Source of the DNA: Chrysomallon squamiferum
Lineage: Eukaryota; Mollusca; Gastropoda; Neomphalida; Peltospiridae
Reading direction: 5' to 3'
Length of the DNA: 64,000 bases
Assembly: GCA_012295275.1 (NCBI GenBank)
Contig: CM022667.1
Location: 12,867,038 to 12,931,037 of the forward strand
Below the pieces are notes generated by a model. That model ran no database searches. It had not been told where the DNA came from and saw nothing but the letters and a program-made list of their open reading frames with translations. Shown here one piece after another: positions 44,101-51,359 of the stretch; the first letter of the stretch is position 1, and each line of letters starts with the position of its first letter. The translations under genes were made by a program, and so were the position numbers.

Positions 44101-45307
44101 AATCTGACACTGAAATCTGACCCTATCCTGTAAACCATAGACTAACATAAATGCAAAAATATTGACGCTAATCTAATATTATTCTGGCAGTTTGACAATG
44201 TGCTACTACTGATAGTTTAAATGGACAAAACATATAATGTTAAACATGGAAAGTTTCAAACTGAGTGTTTTTAATGACAGTGATTATATCTTGATTTTAT
44301 GCCATACTAATTCTCTCATAATAAAAGACATAAAATAAGGAAGTTTGTTCAGTATTTGATTTTGAAAACGAATGTTAATTATATGGAATAAAAAGACTAA
44401 TTATTATTTTTTTTATTTTTTTTTCTCTCTCTTCTCTTTTGAATGTTTCATAGGATAAAGAGCATTTTTTATTAATCAACTATTAATTTTTTTCATTTTG
44501 ATTAGAAAAGTTATAAAATTACTGATTGTTGTTTCAGTTACGACCCTCGACCCAATGTGGGGGAGAGAGGTGGGACTCGCAATGCCCGGTTTTCACCACG
44601 AGGTCGGGCAGTTTGGACGAGAGAGAGCAAAGACAATGGAAAGTAGGTGTCCGTATGTTAGTGTCTCTGTCAGTATATACTACTGCCACTGTTAATGTGT
44701 TATTTTTGTTATTTTTGTTTCAGTTTTATAATTTATTTTTTTATTTTTTGTTAGTTTTAGTTTTAATTTGGGTTTTTTTATGTGTTGCGTATGTCATAAT
44801 GTGTTTCTGTATACGAGTGTGTTAGTAAAAAGTTGTAGACTTACTGATTGTAACTGTGTTAACTTAATGTTTCTCTTTTTGCAAAAAATTCACTGTTAGA
44901 ATTCTATGGAGATCTGTTTGTAATCTCTAGTGTCATTTGTATAGATCCAGTCTGTGTTTTCAGGGAAAATTTGTTTTCAATATTAATTCTTAAAATTTCA
45001 TTAATATTTTTAGCTACATTGTGTAGTTTGTAATAGTTTAATTCAGGTATACATTTACATTTTACCACACTTCATTTTTTTTAATTATTATTATTATTTT
45101 TTTTTTTTTGCAAGGTAAAATGGACTTAATAAATAGTTTTATTTTTAATTTGCAAATAATTTTTTATTTTTATTTTTAATTTACAAATAATTAATATGAG
45201 TGTAATAATAAAAATAAAAGCTAACTTTATTTTTGTTTCACAGCAGATTTCCAGTTCAAGGAAGGCGAGAGTTTGCAGGAAGACATATTCGATCATTTAC
45301 AAAATAA
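9181..45307 (+). CDS. VIRMA: Protein virilizer (VIRMA), m6A methyltransferase complex scaffold, 40 exons found
   Basis: Virilizer is the large nuclear scaffold of the MACOM part of the m6A writer. It links WTAP, HAKAI, ZC3H13 and RBM15-type adaptors to METTL3/METTL14 and favours sites near stop codons and 3' UTRs. Recognition rests on the N-terminus ([14 protein letters not shown], then VRFPC), on [21 protein letters not shown], on [12 protein letters not shown], on [20 protein letters not shown], on PPSMHVDDF and on the last residues GRHIRSFTK, all of which match virilizer from flies to humans. I joined 40 exons by GT-AG sites and phase, about 6,004 nt in all or about 2,000 codons. Human VIRMA is about 1,800 aa; the extra length is mostly exon 6. 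There are two breaks. Exons 26 and 27 do not match in phase, so an exon is probably missing between them. Exon 36 has a one-base frameshift. Exon positions are given in the entries below. Confidence 0.95.
10684..10722. repeat. (TG)n microsatellite in virilizer intron 2
   Basis: About 19 TG units. A comparable (CA)n tract lies at 11,669-11,702 in intron 3. Confidence 0.9.
13140..14900 (-). mobile_element. Degraded non-LTR retrotransposon (L2/CR1-like LINE), antisense in virilizer intron 4
   Basis: Read on the minus strand, 14886-14611 encodes an apurinic endonuclease fragment with [14 protein letters not shown] and [13 protein letters not shown]. These correspond to the GGGV..yK and FE.l...n motifs of L2/CR1-type elements. 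The segment 14308-14100 has the pre-RT region, ending in a [10 protein letters not shown]-like motif. The segment 13970-13870 has an [11 protein letters not shown]-like RT-thumb motif. The C-terminal end, 13560-13380, has [20 protein letters not shown] followed by TTFKTLLR, the classic ending of these ORF2 proteins. The 3' end (about 13,230-13,140) has the TGTAAAGCACC...TATATAAAT...(ATT)n tail common to such elements. The reading frame is broken repeatedly and much of the RT core is missing, so the element is dead. Confidence 0.8.
15594..16622 (+). CDS. VIRMA: Virilizer exon 6: Q/P-rich then RS/RD/RE-rich low-complexity region
   Basis: This is one exon of 1,029 nt (343 codons), entered in phase 1 and left in phase 1. 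It begins [15 protein letters not shown]. An 11-residue Gln run follows, then about 100 residues of Pro/Gln repeats of the PPQxVPPP type. The second half is charged and SR-like: [20 protein letters not shown], then [18 protein letters not shown], then [17 protein letters not shown]. It is by far the largest exon. Its second half (about 16,100-16,560) is GC- and CpG-rich, unlike all its surroundings. It is probably disordered, and the RS/RE tract is suited to contacts with splicing factors. The exon adds most of the length by which this protein exceeds human VIRMA. Confidence 0.88.
17081..19844 (+). CDS. VIRMA: Virilizer exons 7-9: acidic linker
   Basis: Exons are 17081-17175, 18693-18767 and 19755-19844. 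They read [40 protein letters not shown] and [20 protein letters not shown]. The composition is strongly acidic, matching the Glu/Asp-rich stretch that precedes the helical part in other virilizers. Exons 7 and 8 are bounded by long AT-rich introns with no other coding signal. The end of exon 9 with its donor is duplicated about 200 bases downstream (see separate entry). Confidence 0.88.
19816..20125 (+). repeat. Tandem duplication of the exon 9 end and its splice donor
   Basis: The last about 29 bases of exon 9 plus the donor and about 100 bases of intron recur at 20,012-20,120. Shared parts are CAGTGCTACCT, then TCTTGGAGTAAGTTT, then TTACCAAAGTAATAAA, with the copy's GTAAGT at 20,044. The two copies are separated by a poly(A)-like run at about 19,962-19,984. 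Reading through from exon 9 meets a stop at about 20,001, before the copied donor, so the copy is not a coding extension. Confidence 0.8.
20580..32713 (+). CDS. VIRMA: Virilizer exons 10-26: helical-repeat body, first part
   Basis: Exons are 20580-20719, 21211-21290, 21643-21803, 22518-22730, 23484-23572, 24111-24288, 25182-25279, 26034-26214, 26929-27049, 27618-27806, 28322-28465, 28839-29042, 29777-29862, 30323-30469, 30925-31020, 31979-32054 and 32577-32713. Every junction is phase-consistent and no exon contains an internal stop. The sequence is mostly amphipathic helix, with blocks such as [55 protein letters not shown] and [20 protein letters not shown]. This fits the ARM/HEAT-like solenoid reported for VIRMA. 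Exon 14 has a GTTAGT donor and exon 16 ends in GTAAGT. Confidence 0.9.
22743..22862. repeat. 30-bp tandem repeat, about 4 copies, after exon 13 donor
   Basis: Units of the type AGTTTCCAGTTATCAAACTG plus TATTATTAAC repeat at an exact 30-base period, starting about 12 bases past the exon 13 donor. Confidence 0.9.
23085..23455. repeat. Degenerate tandem repeat of about 26 bp, about 14 copies
   Basis: Units resemble AAATATAAATTATTATAAAT followed by CTTGTA. The array fills the end of intron 13 and is followed by a 25-base T run and the exon 14 acceptor. Confidence 0.8.
23936..23970. repeat. (TA)n microsatellite in intron 14
   Basis: About 17 TA units after a short (GT)n run. The following sequence to 24,035 is TATC/TCTG-type simple repeat. 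Confidence 0.85.
26225..26420. repeat. Tandem repeat of about 65 bp, 3 copies, after exon 17 donor
   Basis: Three units share TTTAAATAATTAGC, ACATTTTAAT and AATAGTGGTA(G/A)TCA. The array starts about 10 bases past the exon 17 donor at 26,215. Confidence 0.85.
27050..27360. repeat. Degenerate tandem repeat of about 62 bp, about 5 copies, after exon 18 donor
   Basis: Units share a TTTATTTCTGTAG-like tract, GATTTTCA(A/G)ATG and CCAATAGGTTACAT. They begin directly after the exon 18 donor. Several copies contain T-rich tract plus TAG, which resembles a 3' splice site, but none is followed by coding sequence. Confidence 0.7.
28535..28765. repeat. Two-copy tandem duplication of about 112 bp in intron 20
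   Basis: Both copies read TTTAAGAAAGATGCCT, then CAGAACATTATT, then a TTTTTTAAATAG-like stretch and ATTTAAATAAAAAT. Copies start near 28,539 and 28,651. Confidence 0.85.
29020..29260 (+). repeat. Array derived from the exon 21 end (5' splice junction)
   Basis: Exon 21 ends AGTCCTCAAACCAAGTTTCC plus TCAAG, then the GTATTA donor. Intron 21 continues with about six diverged units of 30-40 bases, such as AGTCCCCAAACTTAGTTTAC, AATCCTCAAACTTGGTTTAC and CAGTCCTCAAATTTACTG. They therefore look like copies of the exon end spreading into the intron. The unit sequences are seen directly; the origin is inferred from similarity. Confidence 0.65.
30490..30760. repeat. ATGA/ATGG-type tetranucleotide-rich tract
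   Basis: Imperfect GAATGAATGGATG units follow the exon 23 donor. They give false Leu/His/Phe-rich open frames on the minus strand. Confidence 0.8.
32660..33075 (+). repeat. Array of about 6 copies of the exon 26 end plus splice donor
   Basis: The unit is about 67-73 bases. It starts with the exon 26 end (GAAATACTTCCACTGCCTCT, TCCA, CAGTCAAAACAG) and continues with the donor and intron (GTGGGCTTTTCTAGAAAAT). The junction recurs at about 32,713, 32,780, 32,851, 32,921, 32,990 and 33,064. The true exon is the first copy. Copy 4 and copy 6 have lost a G at the junction. Copy 5 (about 32,960-32,990) is closest to the coding version (CCATTGCCTCTTCCAC). A 94-codon antisense frame across it is an artefact of the periodicity. 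Confidence 0.88.
33715..33745. repeat. (ATT)n microsatellite in intron 26
   Basis: About 10 ATT units, with a matching AAT-type run near 33,842-33,866. The rest of 33,075-33,950 is AT-rich, and I find no exon in it. Confidence 0.85.
33961..40659 (+). CDS. VIRMA: Virilizer exons 27-34: helical-repeat body, second part
   Basis: Exons are 33961-34051, 34701-34904, 35457-35562, 35951-36025, 36622-36782, 38903-39161, 39766-39862 and 40380-40659. Exon 27 reads [20 protein letters not shown], a strongly conserved virilizer segment, and enters in phase 1, which exon 26 cannot supply. Exon 28 carries an acidic/Lys insert ([14 protein letters not shown]). Exon 31 ends YGFYHVY and joins exon 32 ([20 protein letters not shown]) across the 2.1 kb intron that contains the large junction array. 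Exon 34 includes [20 protein letters not shown] and [20 protein letters not shown]. All junctions from 27 to 34 agree in phase. Confidence 0.9.
36180..36530. repeat. (ACT)n-derived trinucleotide region in intron 30
   Basis: Imperfect ACT/ATT/ACC units (TTACTACTACT, CTACTACCACCACTACTG and similar) run for about 350 bases upstream of exon 31. Confidence 0.85.
37132..38945 (+). repeat. Array of about 31 copies of the exon 32 3' splice site plus first ~40 exon bases
   Basis: Each 54-65 bp unit is a T-rich tract TTTATTTATTTCAG, then TGGTTTAAAGAAGATTTCCA, then GCGTGTTTAACAATCTGCTGAT, then the next T-rich tract. Copies begin near 37,139, 37,195, 37,249, 37,303, 37,358, 37,415 and so on to 38,773, 38,838 and 38,903. 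Only the last copy runs on into the coding exon (CTGATTCGTATAAACAACAC). Copies 29 and 30 still carry the exon's TCGT after CTGAT, and copies 1-28 lack it. Some copies lack one AAG codon (TTTAAAGATTTCC). The 3' splice CAG is kept in nearly all copies but is CAA in copy 1 and AAG in copy 19. A longer-order pattern of 7-8 units recurs (about 37,139, 37,538 and 38,005). Confidence 0.95.
40221..40270. repeat. (CA)n microsatellite in intron 33
   Basis: About 25 CA units, with further CA-rich sequence from about 39,965 to 40,210. Confidence 0.92.
40991..45307 (+). CDS. VIRMA: Virilizer exons 35-40: C-terminal RG/RGG-rich tail
   Basis: Exons are 40991-41055, 41967-42156, 42535-42658, 43951-44023, 44538-44642 and 45244-45307. 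They encode [101 protein letters not shown] and the end GRHIRSFTK followed by TAA. The Arg-Gly tail, the FFTPP motif and the final RSFT are shared with vertebrate VIRMA. Exon 36 has a one-base deficit at the C run 42,046-42,050. The first part reads RPPNTSRP in one frame, and the conserved [15 protein letters not shown] continues in the next. Only the second frame fits exon 37. The last acceptor is a CAGCAG pair, so exon 40 may start at 45,244 or 45,247. Confidence 0.9.
41067..41520. repeat. Long (CA)n / CACAGA compound microsatellite in intron 35
   Basis: About 450 bases of CA units interrupted by GA, starting 11 bases past the exon 35 donor. It produces three overlapping false Cys/Val frames on the minus strand. 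Confidence 0.95.
42850..43235. mobile_element. Non-autonomous DNA transposon (hAT-like MITE) in intron 37
   Basis: The ends form inverted repeats: AAACATGGTTCCTACA at 42,850 and TGTGGGAACCATGTTT at 43,235, matching at 15 of 16 positions. Inside both ends are TCCTTAAAAA-like motifs. Such TGGTTCC(T/C)ACA...CCTTAAA termini are typical of hAT-type miniature elements in animals. I could not see a clean 8-base target duplication. There is no coding capacity. Confidence 0.55.
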
Positions 45308-45660
45308 AACTTTCATTGTGAAATTTCTTTGGCTGTTGAAATGAAATGATAATTCTCTGGCTGTTGAAAAAGAAAATGACAAAAATCATTTACAGTATCA
45401 AATTTACCTACATTATGAAAATTCTTCAGTTATTGAAAAAGAAAACAACAACAATCTGCCTACCAAAGAAGATTAAATGTTTTTTCTATTTTATTATTTT
45501 TTTTTTGGTGTTGTTTCAAAACATTTTTACTGACAAGAAATTGGTGATTTTCATGATTTGGGAATTTGAAGACAGTCTGACTAGAGAAGTCACTTCCATA
45601 TTTTTGAGAATTCTACGTTACAAGAATGGAAGAAAAATAAAACGTTTTAATGTTAATTGT
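45308..45660 (+). other. Virilizer 3' UTR
   Basis: The sequence after the TAA is AT-rich and contains several imperfect repeats of a CAAAATTTACCTACATTATGAAA-like phrase. A poly(A) signal AATAAA also overlaps the stop codon (45,303-45,308). The likely end is set by the next AATAAA at 45,636. Confidence 0.5.
45636..45641 (+). terminator. Poly(A) signal AATAAA candidate for virilizer
   Basis: AATAAA is followed within 20 bases by a T/G-rich stretch (GTTTTAATGTTAATTGTTGTTT), as expected of a cleavage and polyadenylation site. Confidence 0.5.
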
Positions 45661-46279
45661 TGTTTCAAAACATTTGTGTCATCCACATAGCAGTTATTTT
45701 CATGTCTTTATTATTTGTAACTTTAGTCAAACTTGGATTCTGTTTTTGTTTTTCACTTTACATTGATGTGAACATTTAAACTCTAGATCATGAAGATCAG
45801 AGGTAACTTTTCATTTATATAATTTATCAGTCCAACAGTAACAGATGTATTTTTTGTACTAATGAATCATGCATCAACAGCATCAGAACAGTATAAAAAT
45901 ATTTGTTCTTTTATGACTGATGAAAGTTGAAAAAACCTGGTTTTGAATTTCAGTTTTATTTTTTCTTGTTGTTTTATTTCAAATTTATATTTCTAAAGGA
46001 ACCCTGTGTTCTTAAACATAAATGTACATGATGAATTTTATTTTTAAATGGTACATAAAAAAAATATATTAAAAAAATCAAGACTTTATAACATTATTCT
46101 TTTTTGAAATATTTTGTTATGGATCATAGCCAATATAAAAAGTATACAATGAGAATGATTACCGATGAAGATTTGCCTGTGCAAGTTATTTCCCCTTTCG
46201 CGATACAGGAAATAACATTTGACATGGATAAGTCATTCAATTATGTTGGCGACTTCATTTAAAAGGCATTCCAGTACAT

Positions 46280-46337
<58 letters not shown>

Positions 46338-46390
46338 TAATAATAATAATAATAATAATGATAATAATAATAATAATGATAATAATACGT
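46280..46390. repeat. (AAT)n microsatellite with GAT interruptions
   Basis: About 36 trinucleotide units, which encode a false poly-Asn frame. Confidence 0.95.
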
Positions 46391-46693
46391 ATACTTATTT
46401 AATTAGTTAAAAACACTTATTCGTTCAACAACATCAATGTCTTCTTATAACTTAAAAAGTAAATGTGTGTTATTGCACAACTCTTAGCAAATTTAAAATA
46501 TCGATTCCAACCATTAAAGAAACCGATTCGTAGGTTAGGTTATTACAAGGTATTCACGATTAAAAAATTAAAATGGAAAATAAAGTATAAAACCCAGTAA
46601 TTAGTTCAACGAATTTTAAATCAATATACAAACTACTGTGGGAATTATCTAAATTGAATAGTACTATTTTTCGAAGTTTTGCTTTCGTGATAC

Positions 46694-46857
46694 TAAAAGC
46701 AAAAAGGTAAAGGAAAATGACAAGGAACTGGAAAGAATGAATGCAACACTGGACTTCCTGAAGTGGAGGAACCACCTCAACAGAAAGATCTTCAATAACT
46801 TAACTGAGGAAATAAAAGTAGAGACCATTCATGAAAAAAAAAAAAATGAAAGGATTT
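46694..46857 (+). pseudogene. Orphan coding-like fragment, about 54 codons
   Basis: An open frame without a start codon reads DTKSKKVKENDKELERMNAT and then LDFLKWRNHLNRKIFNNLTE before ending in a poly(A)-like AAAAAAAA stretch and TAA. The composition (charged, helix-forming) and codon use look more like real protein than the surrounding AT-rich sequence, and the tail of A residues suggests a processed insertion. I do not recognise the family. It may be a retrocopy fragment or a lone exon of an unrecognised gene. Confidence 0.3.
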
Positions 46858-46929
46858 AAAAAATTATTTTTTTTATGTTTTAGAAAATGTTCTTGTTTCT
46901 AAAGAATTTCTCATTTTTCAACTTTCGGC

Positions 46930-48254
46930 AAAAATTTTCAACGTAAAACAAAAAGGGGGGAAAACAACAACAACAACAACAACAACAAAACCAGTGAAAA
47001 GAACGCTAACTTTCTCATCTTAGATTTGCCTATAAGTGTTCCCTTTTCCATTTTATCATGAACACATTTCTCTGGTTTCGGAAGGAGCTTAATATATAAT
47101 TTTATAAAGAAAAGTAACATTATGGAAAGACAATTGTATCAAAGAAATTACTGTGTCTAGGCTTTTTCAACGCAAAATAAACTGTCTCTGACTTTTTAAT
47201 AATGAGGTTGATATACTGTTAAACTGGACTGTCATCTGTTATAATCCTGTGATTTTTGGAATAGTTGACTGATTATTTCAAGGAGAACGTTCACATTCTG
47301 AGCACTGACTTGACTTTTCTTCAGGCCCATTTGCGTTTGACGAGAAGCATGTCTATGAATACTTTACTTTTAGTAGAAACTGTAACAAGAACGAGACTTC
47401 TTCATCCCAAGTTTGATTTGTTTTCTCGTTTCCGTGTTTTTATTACCACTCACACTGATAATGTAATTATTTTTTTTTTTTACCGAATCTTCAAAACATT
47501 CATGGACAAATCGTCCATTTTCTGTCAGTTTTCTTCTATATGACCACGATTGCCGCAAAGCTTGTCAAAACATTCATTTCAGATAGCACTGCTGGTCAAG
47601 GCTATAAATTGTTTTATTATTATGTCAAAAGAGCAGTGAATTTTTCACTTGTCGATGTTTATTGAGGTTACCTACGAGACAGCGTTTTCCCCATGGCTGA
47701 AAAGAAAGCTTTGCTGACGTCTTTTTAAACTGTGTATCGAGCTTAACTTTTTCAGTTGGGAATCCAATAAGAAAGATACATTTTTTTTTTTTTTTTTCTC
47801 GTTTTTATTACCACTCACATTGAACATGTACTCGTTTTTACCGGATCTTCATGGACAAATCGCCATGTCTGAAACATTTACACTAATGACGTTGGACACA
47901 TTCTTGCTGAGTAACGCAGCTGTTGCTTTGCCGAGCACGAGAATGTGGTGTTTTCCCCCGATAGCTGAAAGAAAAACTTCATTGATGTTTGTATTCTCTC
48001 TCGAGTTCAACTTATTGTTAAAAGAACTGAGCTATGTAAGAATACATATCTCGCACTTAAAGCACGAAGTTAAACCTTAAATTTGCCTCCAATTGTTCCC
48101 TTGCCCATTTTATCAACGACACATTTCTTAAATGAAACAGTCAGGTTTTACGTTTCAAAAGCAGCGAATTGAATAGTCGAGTCATTACTTTGTTCTTCTA
48201 ATAATTATATTTTAATAGTTAATGGGGAGGATCTGAATATACAAGCTGGTAAAG

Positions 48255-48295
<41 letters not shown>

Positions 48296-48400
48296 ACTAA
48301 AATAGCAGTATAAAGTAAAGAACAATATCTAAGCGTTTTCAACCCAAAGTAAATTTGTACACCATATATGACATTTCCCTGTTGAGGTTGATGTATATCT
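46930..48400. repeat. Diverged duplicated segments, possible relic of an unknown element
   Basis: Several phrases occur twice. TTTGCCT..AA.TGTTCCC lies near 47,030 and 48,080. A TTATTACCACTCACA-containing block with an ATGGACAAATCG phrase lies near 47,440-47,510 and 47,805-47,860. CTAGG/CTAAG...TTTTCAACGCAAA/CCCAAAGTAAA lies near 47,155 and 48,330. GAGGTTGAT lies near 47,205 and 48,385. Reading frames are broken in both copies. I cannot assign a family. Confidence 0.4.
48251..48292. repeat. Poly(A) run, about 42 bases
   Basis: A near-uninterrupted A homopolymer, either the tail of a retrotransposed sequence or a simple repeat. Similar runs occur at 56,524-56,560 (A) and 57,789-57,826 (T). 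Confidence 0.9.
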
Positions 48401-51340
48401 TTTTATTCTCAATTATCTACGTTTGAAATTAATATTAATTATTCATTTTTGTTGTATATAACTGTTAATTCTTGTAATATTTATATTTGTTAAATATTTT
48501 CAGTGATTAAAACAATTAATTAAATCATCTCCATTTTACTTTTTGATTTTGATTTTAGATGATGATGTTGATTACAATGATGGTATTGTTATTGTTAAGT
48601 AAAAACGAAACATCAGTAAATGACACACATGCACTCTCACACACACAAACTCACACTGACACTATACCAGTCTTCAAGACTTTTTCATAATAGAACTATG
48701 GTGTTATTTGGATTTTTGATTGAAATGTCTGAGAGAAACATTTGAATTAACAAAACAGAAACTTTGATCTGACACAATAAAGCATGCTGGTATTTTCAAT
48801 TAAACTAAGAATACTACAGTATAAATTCACAGTTTAACAGTTAAGTGTTCATATAGATTTTGTACACAAAAATATACTTCGTAAACTGTAAAATGCACTC
48901 CCAAAAATAGTTTCTAAGAATGAATGATAGAATAAAATTATTGATACCTGAATACACAGTGACGTTAATAATCATGAGTAAGTATTTATACAGTGATATG
49001 AAAGAAAACTCACTGCTACAACTAGAATATTCATCAATGAACAGAAAATTATTCTTTAATATGGTTTCTCTCGGAATGGAAACAAAGCACATTCTTTTTT
49101 TTTTTTTTTAAAATGCTCTTTTAAATTAAAAGGAAGGAAAACTATGGATCTATAATATATTCATTAACATATAATAATAATAATAAAAATGTTAATGATG
49201 AAGATGATAATTAATTAACAAAACATAAAAACAAAGACATTCATCTAAAATATTTTATTTATTTGAGGTTATTAAAAATAGACAATAAAAATCAATTAAA
49301 ATTCTACAAGTTACAAGAATAAGGAATGCAGAACTCTGAAAACACACCAAGAAAATACAGTGGAATGAAAACCAAATTTGATGTCAAAATTTATAAATGT
49401 TTTACAAATTTATATTTTCTTTATGACTGTTAATACTTTCCCTATTTCTAGTGTTTTTATTGGCAATCTCTGTCTCTTTAGCACGAACACACCCTTCCTC
49501 ATATACAATCTTTTTTTACTGACTACACTGTGACAATGAATTTTTTTTAAGAATTTTTTTTCCATCACTCAAACTACTGAGTAGTAAGTGACACAGAATT
49601 CTTTTTTTAAAGAAATCTAAAATATATATTTATATCAATTTTTTTTTTTTTTTATCATATATATACACAATAGGATTCAGATAATTGGGACATTACCATT
49701 CAAAGAGATGTAATGTGGATCATCATGTATATTGAATACTCTTAACACATCAATGTGTACTTGAAAACTAAGATATATTTTTTATTTAGCTGAAATCTTC
49801 TACAAATTAAATTAATCTGTTTTCTACTCCCTGTCCTTTCAACACAAAATAATCAAACAAAAATATCCATTTGAACAAGAAGAATAAATATACTACTGTT
49901 TGTAATCAAGTATGTAAGTCTATCAAACGCTAGTGCTTGCCAATAGAATTATATACTCAAAAGATTCATTTGTATTCTTTATTTACAAATTCTGGAACTG
50001 GATACAGTATAATTATCTTGTTTCACTGTCAGTCTGTCCTGTGATTTATGAAAACTTTATAATAAATGTTATGATAATTTTATAGTTAAAAAAAGAAAAA
50101 AGAAAAACAAATCAAAAACATTTTTAATATCACATAATTTATAAACTGTTCTATACACTTTATAAATTTATTAATGGGCTGCCCATTTAAAAAATATGTA
50201 AAAATGGTCAAATGCAATAATCTATGTATTAAATGCAATTATTTTAATCTGAAAGATATGGAAATTCATTGAGTAACATAAAAAAGATTTTCACATGACA
50301 AACTTCTTATATATTTATTTTATTTTATTATTATTATTTTTTTAATTTTAATTAGCATTATCTGGTTCCTGTTTATGAATCAAACATGAAGAATGTAAGT
50401 ATTTAAAAAAATAAAAAAATAAAAATAATGATAATAATAATAATGAACTAAAAATTCCCACAAGATTTGAGTTTCCATAACATGGAATTCACTGTATCTT
50501 CAGAAGAGAAGAATGTAACAATCTATGTGTTATGCAGTTACCCAGTAAATAATAAAGAAACAAATTAAATCTGAACTTGAATGAAAAAATCAACCTCTAC
50601 AGAGAACTCACTTAATGACAAGTGTGAGCACACTATGTACCATGCAAAGATGTTAAAACACTAACTGAAAAATACAGTTAACAGAAAAAGAAATAACTGA
50701 GAATTAAAAATGTAGATTCAAGCAAATTTCTACTCAGTTCTTAATGAAATTTCAAAGACAATGTAGACACACACACACTGGATGTGACAACAAATTCAAA
50801 GATTAGTAATGTATCTATCAGGTACTATTCAACAACATGTGAAGCGAAAGATACATTTTGTAATGAAACAGAGAGTTAAAAAAAATAAAAAATAAAATTA
50901 TTAAACCAGACTATGTGCTTTATGAAGTTTAGAATGTACAATTTGGTTTTTCTTCATTTGAGAGAAATAAAAATTAAGTTAAAAAGTTAATATATATAAC
51001 TTGTTTATGTGACCAAATAGATATTGTTTCTTTTAACAAGTGAAAATTAATTTTACAAATTTAATACAAAATCATGATGAACATTCTAAAACAGTATAAA
51101 TTTATGTTGGGGGAAAATAAAATAAAATAAAATAAAATAAAATAAAAATGCAGACATTCTCTACCAAATCTGATACTGGATGAAGAAATTCACTATGACA
51201 GAGAACTTGGTTTATTCTTATACAACATGTGAAACACACTATAATTACAAATAAAACCAGTAAATGTGAAAAAGGAACTGGTGAAGATGTTCACCTCAAT
51301 GTAGAACTCACTTTAACCTCAGAAGACAAGTGTGAAGAAC
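48400..51340. other. Intergenic, AT-rich, no gene recognised
   Basis: No exon, RNA gene or transposon protein is visible on either strand. Phrases around 50,570-50,660 and 51,170-51,340 (AGAGAACTC(A)CTT, ACAAGTGTGA, ACACACTA) recur and look like an older, more diverged part of the tandem array that follows. Confidence 0.5.
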
Positions 51341-51359
51341 GTTACATAATGCAACTATG

